Shown here piece after piece: positions 45,617 through 54,621 of a DNA stretch of 64,000 nt. The stretch is taken from NCBI RefSeq assembly GCF_002860355.1, contig NZ_NMWU01000008.1, positions 1 to 64,000 on the forward strand. The letters run 5' to 3'. The notes below the pieces were generated by a model. The model made no database searches and was not told the origin of the DNA. It saw only the letters and a list, made by a program, of their open reading frames with translations. Numbering within the stretch: the stretch's first letter is position 1; each line of letters starts with the position of its first letter. A program made the position numbers and the translations under genes. Origin of the DNA: Bifidobacterium margollesii. Its GTDB lineage: Bacteria > Actinomycetota > Actinomycetes > Actinomycetales > Bifidobacteriaceae.

Positions 45617-47130
45617 TGTGCCTCTCCGTTTCTATCAGTGGCGTCGGAACCTGTCGGAAGATCATCGTTGGCGTCCCATCGGGCGGCCAGTGCGCTCAAC
45701 CCCGATGCGTGGGATCCCTTGAGCAGCACCACGGTGTTCTCGTGTTCGCGGGCGAGATCGAGAACCAGACGATCGGCCTCATCCACGTCATGCACCAGCG
45801 CGACGAACGGTTTGTTCCGGGTGGTCTCATCATCCCCGTCGATGCCCTCGATGAAGTCGGAGGCCAGGGAATCGAGCTGCGCATCGTTTCGACTGCCCAC
45901 GCCGATCACCGCATCGATGCCCAGCCTGGCAGCATAGGATCCGATGCCGCGGTGCAGTTCCACTGCGTTTTCGCCGAGTTCCAGCATCGAGCCGAGCACT
46001 GCGACCCGGAACGGGGCGACACCGTCCTCATCCACGGACCATCCGGCGAGTCCGTCAAGACCGGCCTTCATGGAATCCGGGTTCGCATTGAACGAGTCAT
46101 CGATGACCGTGAAGCTCACGCCAGCCCTGGTCAGGCCGAACACCGTCATGCGGTGCGGACTGATGGCGGTCTGCTCACCCAGAACCCTCACGATTTCATC
46201 GACCGGAACGTCTTCCCTCGTCGCCACGGCGATGGCGGCCAGCGCGTTCATCACGTTATGCCTGCCGGGAATCGCCAGCTGCACTCGCACCGGATCATGA
46301 CCGGGCAGCGACAGTGTGAATCCGGCCCGGTCGCGGCCGTCAGCCGTGATGTCATAGGCCTTCACCTCAGCGCCACTCCCCAAGCCGAACCAGACCACAT
46401 CGCCGGGGGCGATCGACGCCATGGGCACGACATGCTCGTCGTCGGCGTTGAGCACCGCCACGCCGTCCGGCACCAGAGCACGGATGATTTCGCTTTTGGC
46501 CCTCTGGATGTTCTCCACGGAACCGAACTCCCCCAGATGGGCCACTCCCACCTTGAGTACGATGGCGATGTCCGGCGGCACCAACGACCCGAGATTGGCG
46601 ATCTCGCCGAGATGGTTGGCTCCCATTTCGGCGACGAGGAATCGCGTCCGCTCATTGACCTCAAGAGCGGTGATCGGCATGCCGATGTCGTTGTTGAACG
46701 ATCCGACCGGGGCGATGGTCTCCCCCCGCGTGGACAGCAGTGCCTTGAGCAGGTCCTTGGTGGTGGTCTTGCCCACCGATCCGGTCACGCCGACCACGGT
46801 GAACGGAGAGTCGAATGCGCGCCGCTCCTCGATGTTCGCCTTGGCGAGTAGGCCCATCGCCCGAATGGTGTCCGGCACAACGATCTGCGTGATCTCGGCT
46901 CCCGCGATCTCATGGTCCACCAAAGCCGCCACGGCACCGGAATGGTAGACCTGACCGACGAACCGATGACCGTCCACATGCTCGCCCGCAATGGCGACGA
47001 ACAACGATCCGACCCCCGCCAGACGGGAATCCGTGACCACCTTCTCGATCCGCGAATCGGCAGGCGTGAGTCCCACGCACAGTTCCCCTCCGACGGCCTT
47101 AGCCGCCTGTTCAATCGTCATGGCCATCAT
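45613..47130 (-). CDS. murF: UDP-N-acetylmuramoyl-tripeptide--D-alanyl-D-alanine ligase
   Basis: A 505-residue Mur ligase. The P-loop GVTGSVGKTTTKDLLKALL and NDIGMPITALE are MurF-typical. It attaches D-Ala-D-Ala. The start was set at ATG 47130; a TTG 12 bp upstream and an ATG 9 bp downstream are alternatives because the ribosome site (AGAGG) is weak. It is followed by overlapping mraY. Confidence 0.94.
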   Translation of the reverse strand: MMAMTIEQAAKAVGGELCVGLTPADSRIEKVVTDSRLAGVGSLFVAIAGEHVDGHRFVGQVYHSGAVAALVDHEIAGAEITQIVVPDTIRAMGLLAKANIEERRAFDSPFTVVGVTGSVGKTTTKDLLKALLSTRGETIAPVGSFNNDIGMPITALEVNERTRFLVAEMGANHLGEIANLGSLVPPDIAIVLKVGVAHLGEFGSVENIQRAKSEIIRALVPDGVAVLNADDEHVVPMASIAPGDVVWFGLGSGAEVKAYDITADGRDRAGFTLSLPGHDPVRVQLAIPGRHNVMNALAAIAVATREDVPVDEIVRVLGEQTAISPHRMTVFGLTRAGVSFTVIDDSFNANPDSMKAGLDGLAGWSVDEDGVAPFRVAVLGSMLELGENAVELHRGIGSYAARLGIDAVIGVGSRNDAQLDSLASDFIEGIDGDDETTRNKPFVALVHDVDEADRLVLDLAREHENTVVLLKGSHASGLSALAARWDANDDLPTGSDATDRNGEAQ

Positions 47131-47217
47131 GATGTAGTTCAACCTCTTCCCGTATATGTTGTTCTCTCGATGAACGTCGTTCCCGCTTCTCCGACCGCCG
47201 TTTGCAGTCCGAGCCGA

Positions 47218-48099
47218 TCAGTCGAACTCCTTCGACACACGCAGCGCGCTGCGGATGTTGCCTTTCCTCACGCCCGCCTTCATCACCATGGCGATGGCCA
47301 GCGACAGACGACGTTTCGTGGCATCATCCGAATCCGAATCCCTGTGGGCGGCCATCTCGTCGGTTTCGGCCGAACGATGGGCCAGATGGGTGCGCTCCCT
47401 CAGCGTGACGCCGAAATGCTCCATCGCTTCCTTCAACGACGGTGAGCCGACGTTCGGATCATCCCCTTCGCTGATGGCGCACACATCGGTGACCACGGAC
47501 TCCAACGCCCCCGGCATAAGCGCCTGATCGTCCGCGCCGATGATGACAGCCGAAGCGCCGTCCTCCACGAAGACGGACAGCATGCGCTGGACGTCGAGCT
47601 CGTTGAGCGGATAATCCTCGATCAGATGCCGTTCCAAGGACTTCGAATGCTGATAGCTGATCTGTCCCACGGGATTGCCGAGAACGTGCAGCAGTCCCGC
47701 CAGCGCCGCGGTCTGTTCCTGCGCCTGCTCGCCGACGATCAGGAACACCGCGATGGAATTCGACGGATGTCCGGCGATGTCCGCGGCGATCCGCCCCCGT
47801 TCGGCCGCGGTCAGATCACCGTACAGCACCGGGATGTCTCCGCCGATGCCCTTCTGGAGCGCGGATGACGGCAGCAATACCGCATAGGCCCCCTGCGCCT
47901 GCGCGCGCGCGACGCAGTCAGCGGTCACGTCATGCTCCGGCGGCATGTACAGCGCACCGGGGCTCACCGACTTCAGATCGTTGGCGATCGACGTCAACGT
48001 GACCCTGCCCGCATATCTGGCATTGGTCAGCAACCCGTACCGCTCCCGCAGATCGGATACGGTGAGATGTTCCGTACCGGCTTCGCTTAATGCACTCAT
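47218..48099 (-). CDS. MurE-like protein without the ATP-binding domain
   Basis: A 293-residue protein in the place murE normally takes, between ftsI and murF. It keeps a Mur N-terminal UDP-binding-like fold (SIANDLKSVSPGALYMPP...DCVARAQAQGAYAVLLP) and a segment like the MurE/MurD C-terminal region, but no P-loop GTNGKT, so it cannot be a standard ligase. It is probably a degenerate paralogue or a scaffolding/regulatory protein; a working MurE should lie elsewhere. ATG with GAGGTGAGAG. Confidence 0.75.
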   Translation of the reverse strand: MSALSEAGTEHLTVSDLRERYGLLTNARYAGRVTLTSIANDLKSVSPGALYMPPEHDVTADCVARAQAQGAYAVLLPSSALQKGIGGDIPVLYGDLTAAERGRIAADIAGHPSNSIAVFLIVGEQAQEQTAALAGLLHVLGNPVGQISYQHSKSLERHLIEDYPLNELDVQRMLSVFVEDGASAVIIGADDQALMPGALESVVTDVCAISEGDDPNVGSPSLKEAMEHFGVTLRERTHLAHRSAETDEMAAHRDSDSDDATKRRLSLAIAMVMKAGVRKGNIRSALRVSKEFD

Positions 48100-48151
48100 C
48101 TCTCACCTCGCTAGATCGACTGTCGTCGAAAATCGTTGTTCCACGACCGAG

Positions 48152-49948
48152 TCACCACTCAGTAGGGATAGCATTCCCGCGTGCAGGCGAGGCGGGGACC
48201 TCGTACTTCTGCATAAGGAATTCACCAATGGTTCCGACCACGGGACCCGCCGTCACGCCACCGTAAACGCCCTCGGGATCCTTGAGCACGACGGTGACCA
48301 CGAACTGCGGATCGTCGGCGGGAATCGCCGCGATGAAATCGCCGATATGGCTGGTCAATGCGCCCGATGCGCCGGCCACCTGGGCGGTACCGGATTTACC
48401 CGCGATGCGGTATCCCTTGACATTGATGAGTCCGGAATACTGGGAGGCCATGGACTCCATCATGTCCATCATCTCAGAGGCCACGCTCTCGTCGATCACA
48501 CGTACCGGCTGATTCGTCTTCGGCGTGGTGTCGTTGCCCTGCGCATCGGTGGACGATTCGATGATCGACTGTCCGCAGCGTACGCCCTTGTTGGCGATCG
48601 TCGCCACCACATTGGTCATCTGCAGCGCGGAGGCCGAATATCCGCCCTGTCCGAACAGCACGGTGTTGCGGGTTCGCAGATCCCACGACTGGTACGGTGT
48701 GAGCGTTCCGGACGATTCGCCGGGGAAGTTCAGCCCCGTGCTCTGTCCGATGCCGAATTTCGAAATGTACTCGTATCGCTTCTTGACCGAATAGTTCGAG
48801 GACGCCATGACCGTGCCCACGTTCGAGGACTCCTTGAGGATGCCGGCCAGCGTGAGCCTCTCCACGCCATGCTCATGGGAATCGTGGTAGGTCTGGTTGT
48901 TCAGCTCGATCTGATAGGGCACCTGGAACTTGTCGGAGGGCTTGTGGATGCCTTCCTGCAGCAATCCGGCCGCGGTGATGAGCTTGCCTGTGGAGCCCGG
49001 TTCGAATACGGAGGTGATGGCCTTCGACGCATTCATCTTCGCCTCGTCGCTGCCCGCCGCATAGTCGTCGGTGTCGGCGATGGCCACGATCTGCCCGTTC
49101 TTCACGCGCTGCACCACGGCTATGCCCCATTGGGAGCCGGTTTTGGCCTGGGCCTCCTTCAGGGCCTTCTTCACATACCACTGCACGTCCCAGTCGACGG
49201 TGAGCTTCACGGTGCCGCCGTTGACCGGGTCCTTCGACTCGCTTCGGGTTCCGGGAATCTCCTGCCCGTAAACGCCCCGCTGGTAGCTGACCGAACCGTT
49301 CTCGCCGACGAGGGACCCGTTCGCCATCTTCTCGATGCCCGCCACGCCCTTGCCATCGGCGTCCACGCCGCCGAGCACCGTGCCCAGCAGTCCGTTGTCG
49401 GAATACTCGCGGTTGGATGTCAGCTCGTAGTTGATCACGCCGGAAAGATGCAGGTTGTCGATCTGCCGCTTGACCGCCGGCACGACGTTCCTCTTGAGCA
49501 CCACGTACCGGCTCGTTCCCACGAGCTTGCCGCCCAGCTCCATGGCGTTCATACCCAGAACCGGAGCCAGCAGCTTGGCGACGGCCGACGCACCGGTGGC
49601 TCCGACCGGCTTGCCGTCGATCTGATGGCACGAGCTTGAATTCTTACCGGTGCACTTGACCGGCTTGAAGCTCTCGACGGCCACCTGATCGGCGTACACG
49701 GTGTAGCTCTCCACGCTTTGCGCCAGCACCACGCCGTTGGTGTCGATGATCGACCCGCGCTGAGCCTGAAGCACCTTGGTGGCGGTACGGCTCGCGGTGG
49801 CCGCCTGCGCCACAGGGCTCGCCGAGAACAGCTGGATGTAGGAGAGCTTGACGACGCAGACGCTGGCGAGAAACGCAAGGATGATTCCCATGACCAATGC
49901 CCGGCGCCTGAAGATGTCGCCCCGGGTGCGACGCACCGTTCGTTTCAC
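48152..49948 (-). CDS. ftsI: Penicillin-binding protein FtsI (PBP3), septal transpeptidase
   Basis: A 598-residue class B PBP: a short cytoplasmic tail, one membrane helix (residues 19-40), a dimerisation domain, then the transpeptidase domain with SxxK at 319-322 (STGK), SxN at 374-376 (SSN) and KSGT at 518-521. It cross-links septal wall with FtsW. A GTG start with AAGGAG. Confidence 0.93.
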   Translation of the reverse strand: MKRTVRRTRGDIFRRRALVMGIILAFLASVCVVKLSYIQLFSASPVAQAATASRTATKVLQAQRGSIIDTNGVVLAQSVESYTVYADQVAVESFKPVKCTGKNSSSCHQIDGKPVGATGASAVAKLLAPVLGMNAMELGGKLVGTSRYVVLKRNVVPAVKRQIDNLHLSGVINYELTSNREYSDNGLLGTVLGGVDADGKGVAGIEKMANGSLVGENGSVSYQRGVYGQEIPGTRSESKDPVNGGTVKLTVDWDVQWYVKKALKEAQAKTGSQWGIAVVQRVKNGQIVAIADTDDYAAGSDEAKMNASKAITSVFEPGSTGKLITAAGLLQEGIHKPSDKFQVPYQIELNNQTYHDSHEHGVERLTLAGILKESSNVGTVMASSNYSVKKRYEYISKFGIGQSTGLNFPGESSGTLTPYQSWDLRTRNTVLFGQGGYSASALQMTNVVATIANKGVRCGQSIIESSTDAQGNDTTPKTNQPVRVIDESVASEMMDMMESMASQYSGLINVKGYRIAGKSGTAQVAGASGALTSHIGDFIAAIPADDPQFVVTVVLKDPEGVYGGVTAGPVVGTIGEFLMQKYEVPASPARGNAIPTEW

Positions 49949-50002
49949 TGATTCTCCTTAGGTTTTCTGCAGTCAAGTTTGCGGTTTTCTCATGTCGGGC
50001 AT

Positions 50003-50458
50003 TTAATGTTGGGCACCGACATCTGCCGGCGCCTTGTAGCCCTTGAGATCGACGGTGAGGGCATCGGATCCGGGAACCATCCCCAGCTTCTGCGCCTTTT
50101 CGGGCAGGGATGCCTTCAACCCGTCGAGCTTGGTCTGATCCTCCTGCACGTCCTGGGTGAGACGTCCGATGGACTGCTGCACATCGGTGATGGCAAAGGA
50201 ATCCTCGACCATCTGCGTGCGCAGCAGCAGGGATCCCACCAGGCTCGCTCCCAGAAACACCAGAGCGCAGACGAAATGCACCAGGCGCACGCGGCTTGGA
50301 CGGATCGCCGCAAACATATCGCCCATTCCCTTCGATTCGGTCTGGGAACGACGTGTGGAGCTGACGCTCAGCTGCGGCCTCGATGGCGTCCGCCCGTCCG
50401 CCCCCCTGCCGGGAGCCGACGATCGTGACCGCGTGACCCGTGGCGATGCACTGCTCAT
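50003..50458 (-). CDS. FtsL-like cell division protein
   Basis: A 151-residue bitopic protein: a basic Ser-rich cytoplasmic tail, one membrane helix (LVHFVCALVFLGASLVGSLLL near 61-81) and a short coiled coil (DVQQSIGRLTQDVQEDQTKLDGLK). That topology and the place between rsmH and ftsI define FtsL/septum-formation proteins, whose sequences are poorly conserved. The start overlaps the rsmH stop (ATGA). Confidence 0.82.
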   Translation of the reverse strand: MSSASPRVTRSRSSAPGRGADGRTPSRPQLSVSSTRRSQTESKGMGDMFAAIRPSRVRLVHFVCALVFLGASLVGSLLLRTQMVEDSFAITDVQQSIGRLTQDVQEDQTKLDGLKASLPEKAQKLGMVPGSDALTVDLKGYKAPADVGAQH

Positions 50459-51543
50459 CGACGTTTCCTCCCGCCTTTCCCGGATCTCGTTGGTTTTATT
50501 GACTTTCTCCCAGCCGAACGACCATCATCCATCCACTGTTCGGATGGGTCGGCGGCCCACTGTTCGAATCTCGACGTCCATCGATCCGGAACCGGCCGGG
50601 AAAGCTCGACCGCGCGCAGACGCACCGACGCGGATCTCGGATTGCTCTCGATCTCCGCGGCGTCGGCCTTTACCGCACCATGGGTGAGATCGACGAGGAA
50701 CGGCTGCATATCCGGAGGCACCACCGGCATGCCGGTCGGCACGTCCACATGCAGTCCATGCGCCATGAACCGTTTCACCGTCCTGTCTTCCAGCGAATGG
50801 TAGGACTCCACCACCAGACGCCCTCCGACGTTGAGATGCAGCAACGCCTGAGGCAGCGTGCCCGCCAGTTTGTCGAGCTCTCCGTTGACCGCTATGCGCA
50901 GCGCCTGAAAAACCCGCTTGGCCGGATTGCCGGCGGGCCGATGCGCCTTGGGAACCACTCGATCAACCAGATCGTTGAGCTGACGGGATGTGGTAAGCGG
51001 ATCGTCGTCGCGCTGCGCGACGATGGCCCGTGCGATCGGCCCGGCGAAACGCTCCTCACCGTATTCACGGAAGATTCTCTGCAGCTCGTCATGCGAATAG
51101 GTCGCGAGAATCCCCCGCGCCGTCAGGCTCTGGGTCGGGTCCATGCGCATGTCGAGAGGGGCGTCGTGGGAATACGAGAAGCCCCGCTCGGTCTCGTCGA
51201 TCTGCAGACTGGAAAGCCCCAGATCCATGAACACCGCATCGACGCGGTCGACCCCCTGATCGTCAAGCACCGCGGAAAGTTCGTCGAAGGCCGCATGAAC
51301 CGGCGTGAATCGGTCGGCAAGACCTTCGCCCCGCATACGTTCGGAAGCCAGGGCGAGCGCCTCCTCGTCACGGTCAATGCCGATCAGGCGAGCCTGTGGG
51401 GCGGCCTTGAGGAAGGCCGTGGCATGCCCGGCCAGTCCGAGTGTGCAGTCGACGATAACCGAACCGGCCTTCCCGGCGGCCGGGGCGACCAGCCCCACGC
51501 AATCGTTGAGGAGCACCGGCTGATGTATCGCTGTGATATCCAT
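50455..51543 (-). CDS. rsmH: 16S rRNA (cytosine(1402)-N(4))-methyltransferase
   Basis: A 362-residue SAM methyltransferase. HQPVLLNDCVGL, the SAM loop DCTLGLAGHATAFL, GIDRDEEAL and the MDLGLSSLQID-ERGFSY segment are all RsmH marks. The start ATG 51543 lies 1 bp after the mraZ stop; the longer frame is shadow. It is the second gene of the dcw operon. Confidence 0.94.
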   Translation of the reverse strand: MDITAIHQPVLLNDCVGLVAPAAGKAGSVIVDCTLGLAGHATAFLKAAPQARLIGIDRDEEALALASERMRGEGLADRFTPVHAAFDELSAVLDDQGVDRVDAVFMDLGLSSLQIDETERGFSYSHDAPLDMRMDPTQSLTARGILATYSHDELQRIFREYGEERFAGPIARAIVAQRDDDPLTTSRQLNDLVDRVVPKAHRPAGNPAKRVFQALRIAVNGELDKLAGTLPQALLHLNVGGRLVVESYHSLEDRTVKRFMAHGLHVDVPTGMPVVPPDMQPFLVDLTHGAVKADAAEIESNPRSASVRLRAVELSRPVPDRWTSRFEQWAADPSEQWMDDGRSAGRKSIKPTRSGKGGRKRR

Positions 51544-51544
51544 G

Positions 51545-52036
51545 TCAGAACTCCAATGCAGGCAGTACGTCATCCGCGATATCGGCGTATCCCTGCTCCT
51601 GCTCGGCAAGATAGCGCTCCCACGATTCGCGGTCCCATATTTCGGCTCGGGTGCCGACGCCGATCACCACGACGTCGCTGCCCAATCCCGCATAGTCACG
51701 AAGCATCGGAGGAATCACCACACGGCCCTGCTTGTCGGGAGCCTGGTCGACGGCTCCCGAAAGAAAGACCCGCAGATAATCCCGTGCGGCCTTGTTTCCC
51801 AACGATGTGCGCTGGATCTGTGCGGCCACGCGTCGGAATTCGCTGTGAGGAAGGAGGTAGATACAGCGTTCCTGACCGCGGGCCATCACCACTCCCGCAC
51901 CGAGCTGGGCACGAAGCTTCGCCGGAAGGGCAAGGCGGCCCTTCGCGTCGATCTTCGGGGTATACGTGCCCAGCAGGAGCGCAGGCAGGTCCATCGCAGC
52001 GGGTTCGGCGGCAGCGGACGACTGTTCATCGGCCAT
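51545..52036 (-). CDS. mraZ: Transcriptional regulator MraZ
   Basis: A 163-residue protein of two AbrB-like halves (PKIDAKGRLALPAKLR near 30 and APDKQGRVVIPPMLRDY near 105). It binds repeats upstream of its own operon. The ATG at 52036 has GGAGGTGAG at 8 bp; an in-frame ATG at 52051 is possible. It is the first gene of the dcw operon. Confidence 0.94.
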   Translation of the reverse strand: MADEQSSAAAEPAAMDLPALLLGTYTPKIDAKGRLALPAKLRAQLGAGVVMARGQERCIYLLPHSEFRRVAAQIQRTSLGNKAARDYLRVFLSGAVDQAPDKQGRVVIPPMLRDYAGLGSDVVVIGVGTRAEIWDRESWERYLAEQEQGYADIADDVLPALEF

Positions 52037-52086
52037 CGCGCTCACCTCCATGCCCCGTTCATCGTGACCAGCGACTCAACAGTTCA

Positions 52087-52120
52087 CCACTTTACCCCAC
52101 TGCATGCCACCTTTCCCCAC
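52087..52120 (-). promoter_or_regulatory. MraZ operator: four GTGG boxes at 10-bp spacing
   Basis: On the minus strand GTGGGGAAAG, GTGGCATGCA, GTGGGGTAAA and GTGGTGA follow each other with GTGG every 10 bp. This matches the known MraZ box pattern (GTGG repeats, N5-6 spacers). It lies 51 bp before mraZ. Confidence 0.88.
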
Positions 52121-52331
52121 CGAATGGGCATTTTCATCCCCAGACCACCACATAATCGGCAACACGCCACACAACCGGGCCCGCCGAGGCTTCATATCCG
52201 AAAGCTCCGAGGAGTCGCCTCGGCCATCGGGCGGAACGATGCACCATGAGGCGCGACGCCGTTTTAGAGGGGGTTGAGTATAGTGAGATGCCGAACTTTT
52301 TCATCTGCCCCCGCAAGGAGCGACCTCGATC

Positions 52332-54611
52332 ATGTCGAACTACTCTGCCCAACTTCACGAAGAACAGCAGGCCGTGGACCGTGCCTACAATCGCCTCGAC
52401 GCCATGCGGGCGCAGACGAGGAGCCGTCTCGACACGGTCCGCGCGGCCGGCTCCCACGGCTCACCCACTCAGCGCACCGAACGCGATTCGTTCGCCACGA
52501 TGTACGAGGATCGGCTCACCCAACTGAGGGCGGTGGAGGATCGGCTGGTCTTCGGCAGACTCGATGAGAACGACGGGACGAGACGATACATAGGACGCAT
52601 CGGCCTGTCGAGCGCCGCCCATGAGCCGATCCTCACCGATTGGCGGGCCGAGGCCGCACGCCCGTTCTACGAGGCGACGCCTGCGCATCGGGGCAACATC
52701 GCCATGCGTCGTCACATCACCCTTCGGTTCCGCGAGGTCGTGGGCGTGGAGGACGAGGTGCTCGACGTGCACTCCTCCCATGTGAATCAGGCCTCCTCCT
52801 CGGGCACGCTGACGGGAGAGGGCGCGCTGCTCGCCTCGTTGAGCACGCGACGCACCGGCAAGATGACCGACATCGTGGCCACGATCCAGGCGGAGCAGGA
52901 CCGCATCATCCGCGCGCCGCTGAACCGCGCGGTGGTGGTCCAGGGCGGGCCCGGCACCGGCAAGACCGCCGTCGCCCTGCACCGTGCGGCCTACCTGCTG
53001 TACACGCATCGACAGCTGCTGCAGCGATCCGGGGTTCTGGTGGTGGGACCGAGCTCCTCCTTCCTGCACTACATCGATCAGGTGCTGCCCTCCCTGGGCG
53101 AGACCGGGGTGGTCTCCCGAACCATTGCCGACATGATTCCGAAGGTTCACGCGAAAGGGCATGAATCCCCCCGTGCCGCGGCGCTCAAGGGGGATCGTCG
53201 CATGGCGGGCGTGATCGCCAACGCGGTTTCGGCCCGCGAGCGCATTCCGAACGATCTGCCCCAGGTGAAGGTCAACGGATTCGTCGTGCCGATGCTGCCC
53301 ACCGATCTGTCCACGGCCCAGACGGATGCCAAGCGCACGAGGCAGCCGCACAACAAAGCCCGTGAGACCTTCGTGGAATCCATGCTGCATCTTCTGACGA
53401 ACCGGTACGTCGAGCAGCTGGACTACGACCCGGACCGCTCCGAAATCGCGCAGGTGCGTTCCACGCTGAGGATGAACGATCGGGTGCGCAAGGCCCTGAA
53501 CCTCGCATGGCTGCCGATGACCGCCGAATGGCTGCTCGACGACCTGTGGGCCAAGCCCGGCAAACTCGCCCGGTACGCTCCGTGGCTGAGCGAGCAGGAC
53601 ATTCGCGAGCTGACCCGTCGGAAGGGCTCGGCGCTGACGGCGTCGGACATCCCTCTGCTGGACGAGGCGATGGAGCTGCTGGGACCGGATCCGAGGGAAA
53701 GCGCAGAGGCGGCCCGCAGAACCGAGCAGCGTCGGCAGGACGAGCAGTTCGCCAAGGATACGCTGGCGCAGGCCGGCATCGGTTCGGGAATCGTGACCAG
53801 CGACATGCTGCTGGAGCAGATCAACGGTCCGGACGAGGACACCACGGCTCAGCGTGCGGCGTCCGAGCGGGAATGGACCTTCGGTCATATCGTGGTCGAC
53901 GAGGCGCAGGAGCTCACCGCGATGGATTGGCGTATGCTGATCCGCCGCTGCCCTTCCCGCTCGTTCACCATCGTGGGCGACATCGCTCAGACGTCCGCGT
54001 TGGGCGGTTCGCGTTCGTGGCGCAGGACCCTTGATCCGCTGTTCGGCCACGAGGGATGGGATCTCAACGAGCTGACCATCGACTACCGCAATCCCCAGGA
54101 GGTTTCCGACCTGGCTTCACGGTTCGCGGAGAGCGAAGGGCTGTACATCTCCACGGTGAAGGCCGTGCGGGCCATACCGAATTCCGTGGAGCGAGTAACG
54201 CTGCCGGATGTCGGCAAGGTGGTGTCCGCGGCCGGCGAGTATGCGGCCGATCTGGCGGTGCGGTTCGTTTCCGACGACGGCACCGGTCGCATCGCCGTGA
54301 TCGCGGACGAGGAGATGCTTGACCGGGTGGCCGAATCGGTATGGGGCAATCTGTCTAGGCGTCTGGGTCGGACGCGAGTGGAGGGACTGCGGTCCCAGCC
54401 GGTATGGGATGGACAGATCAGTCTGTGCGGGCCGCAGGATGTGAAGGGTCTGGAATTCGACGCCGTGGTGGTGGTGGAGCCGGGTCTCATCGAAGACAAC
54501 GCCCCCTCTCGTATGGTGGCCGCCTCCGACCTGTATGTGGCCATGACCCGGCCGACGCAAAAGCTGGTCATCATAAGAACCTCCGATGACGCGGACCACC
54601 TGACGATATAG
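52332..54611 (+). CDS. helD: HelD-type superfamily 1 ATPase (RNA polymerase-recycling helicase-like)
   Basis: A 759-residue UvrD/Rep-like SF1 protein with an N-terminal coiled coil (residues 5-75), Walker A GGPGTGKT at 205-212, Walker B VVDEAQELT near 520, and the C-terminal motif VAMTRPTQKL. The length and the N-terminal coil fit actinobacterial HelD, which removes RNA polymerase from stalled complexes and can lower rifampicin sensitivity. AAGGAG precedes ATG 52332 and a TATAGT lies at 52279-52284. Divergent from mraZ. Confidence 0.83.
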   Translation: MSNYSAQLHEEQQAVDRAYNRLDAMRAQTRSRLDTVRAAGSHGSPTQRTERDSFATMYEDRLTQLRAVEDRLVFGRLDENDGTRRYIGRIGLSSAAHEPILTDWRAEAARPFYEATPAHRGNIAMRRHITLRFREVVGVEDEVLDVHSSHVNQASSSGTLTGEGALLASLSTRRTGKMTDIVATIQAEQDRIIRAPLNRAVVVQGGPGTGKTAVALHRAAYLLYTHRQLLQRSGVLVVGPSSSFLHYIDQVLPSLGETGVVSRTIADMIPKVHAKGHESPRAAALKGDRRMAGVIANAVSARERIPNDLPQVKVNGFVVPMLPTDLSTAQTDAKRTRQPHNKARETFVESMLHLLTNRYVEQLDYDPDRSEIAQVRSTLRMNDRVRKALNLAWLPMTAEWLLDDLWAKPGKLARYAPWLSEQDIRELTRRKGSALTASDIPLLDEAMELLGPDPRESAEAARRTEQRRQDEQFAKDTLAQAGIGSGIVTSDMLLEQINGPDEDTTAQRAASEREWTFGHIVVDEAQELTAMDWRMLIRRCPSRSFTIVGDIAQTSALGGSRSWRRTLDPLFGHEGWDLNELTIDYRNPQEVSDLASRFAESEGLYISTVKAVRAIPNSVERVTLPDVGKVVSAAGEYAADLAVRFVSDDGTGRIAVIADEEMLDRVAESVWGNLSRRLGRTRVEGLRSQPVWDGQISLCGPQDVKGLEFDAVVVVEPGLIEDNAPSRMVAASDLYVAMTRPTQKLVIIRTSDDADHLTI

Positions 54612-54621
54612 AGTAGGGCAT

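Noticed and set aside
52137-52331. Rifampin-associated element upstream of helD
   Set aside because: No matching 19-base palindrome was found between mraZ and helD.
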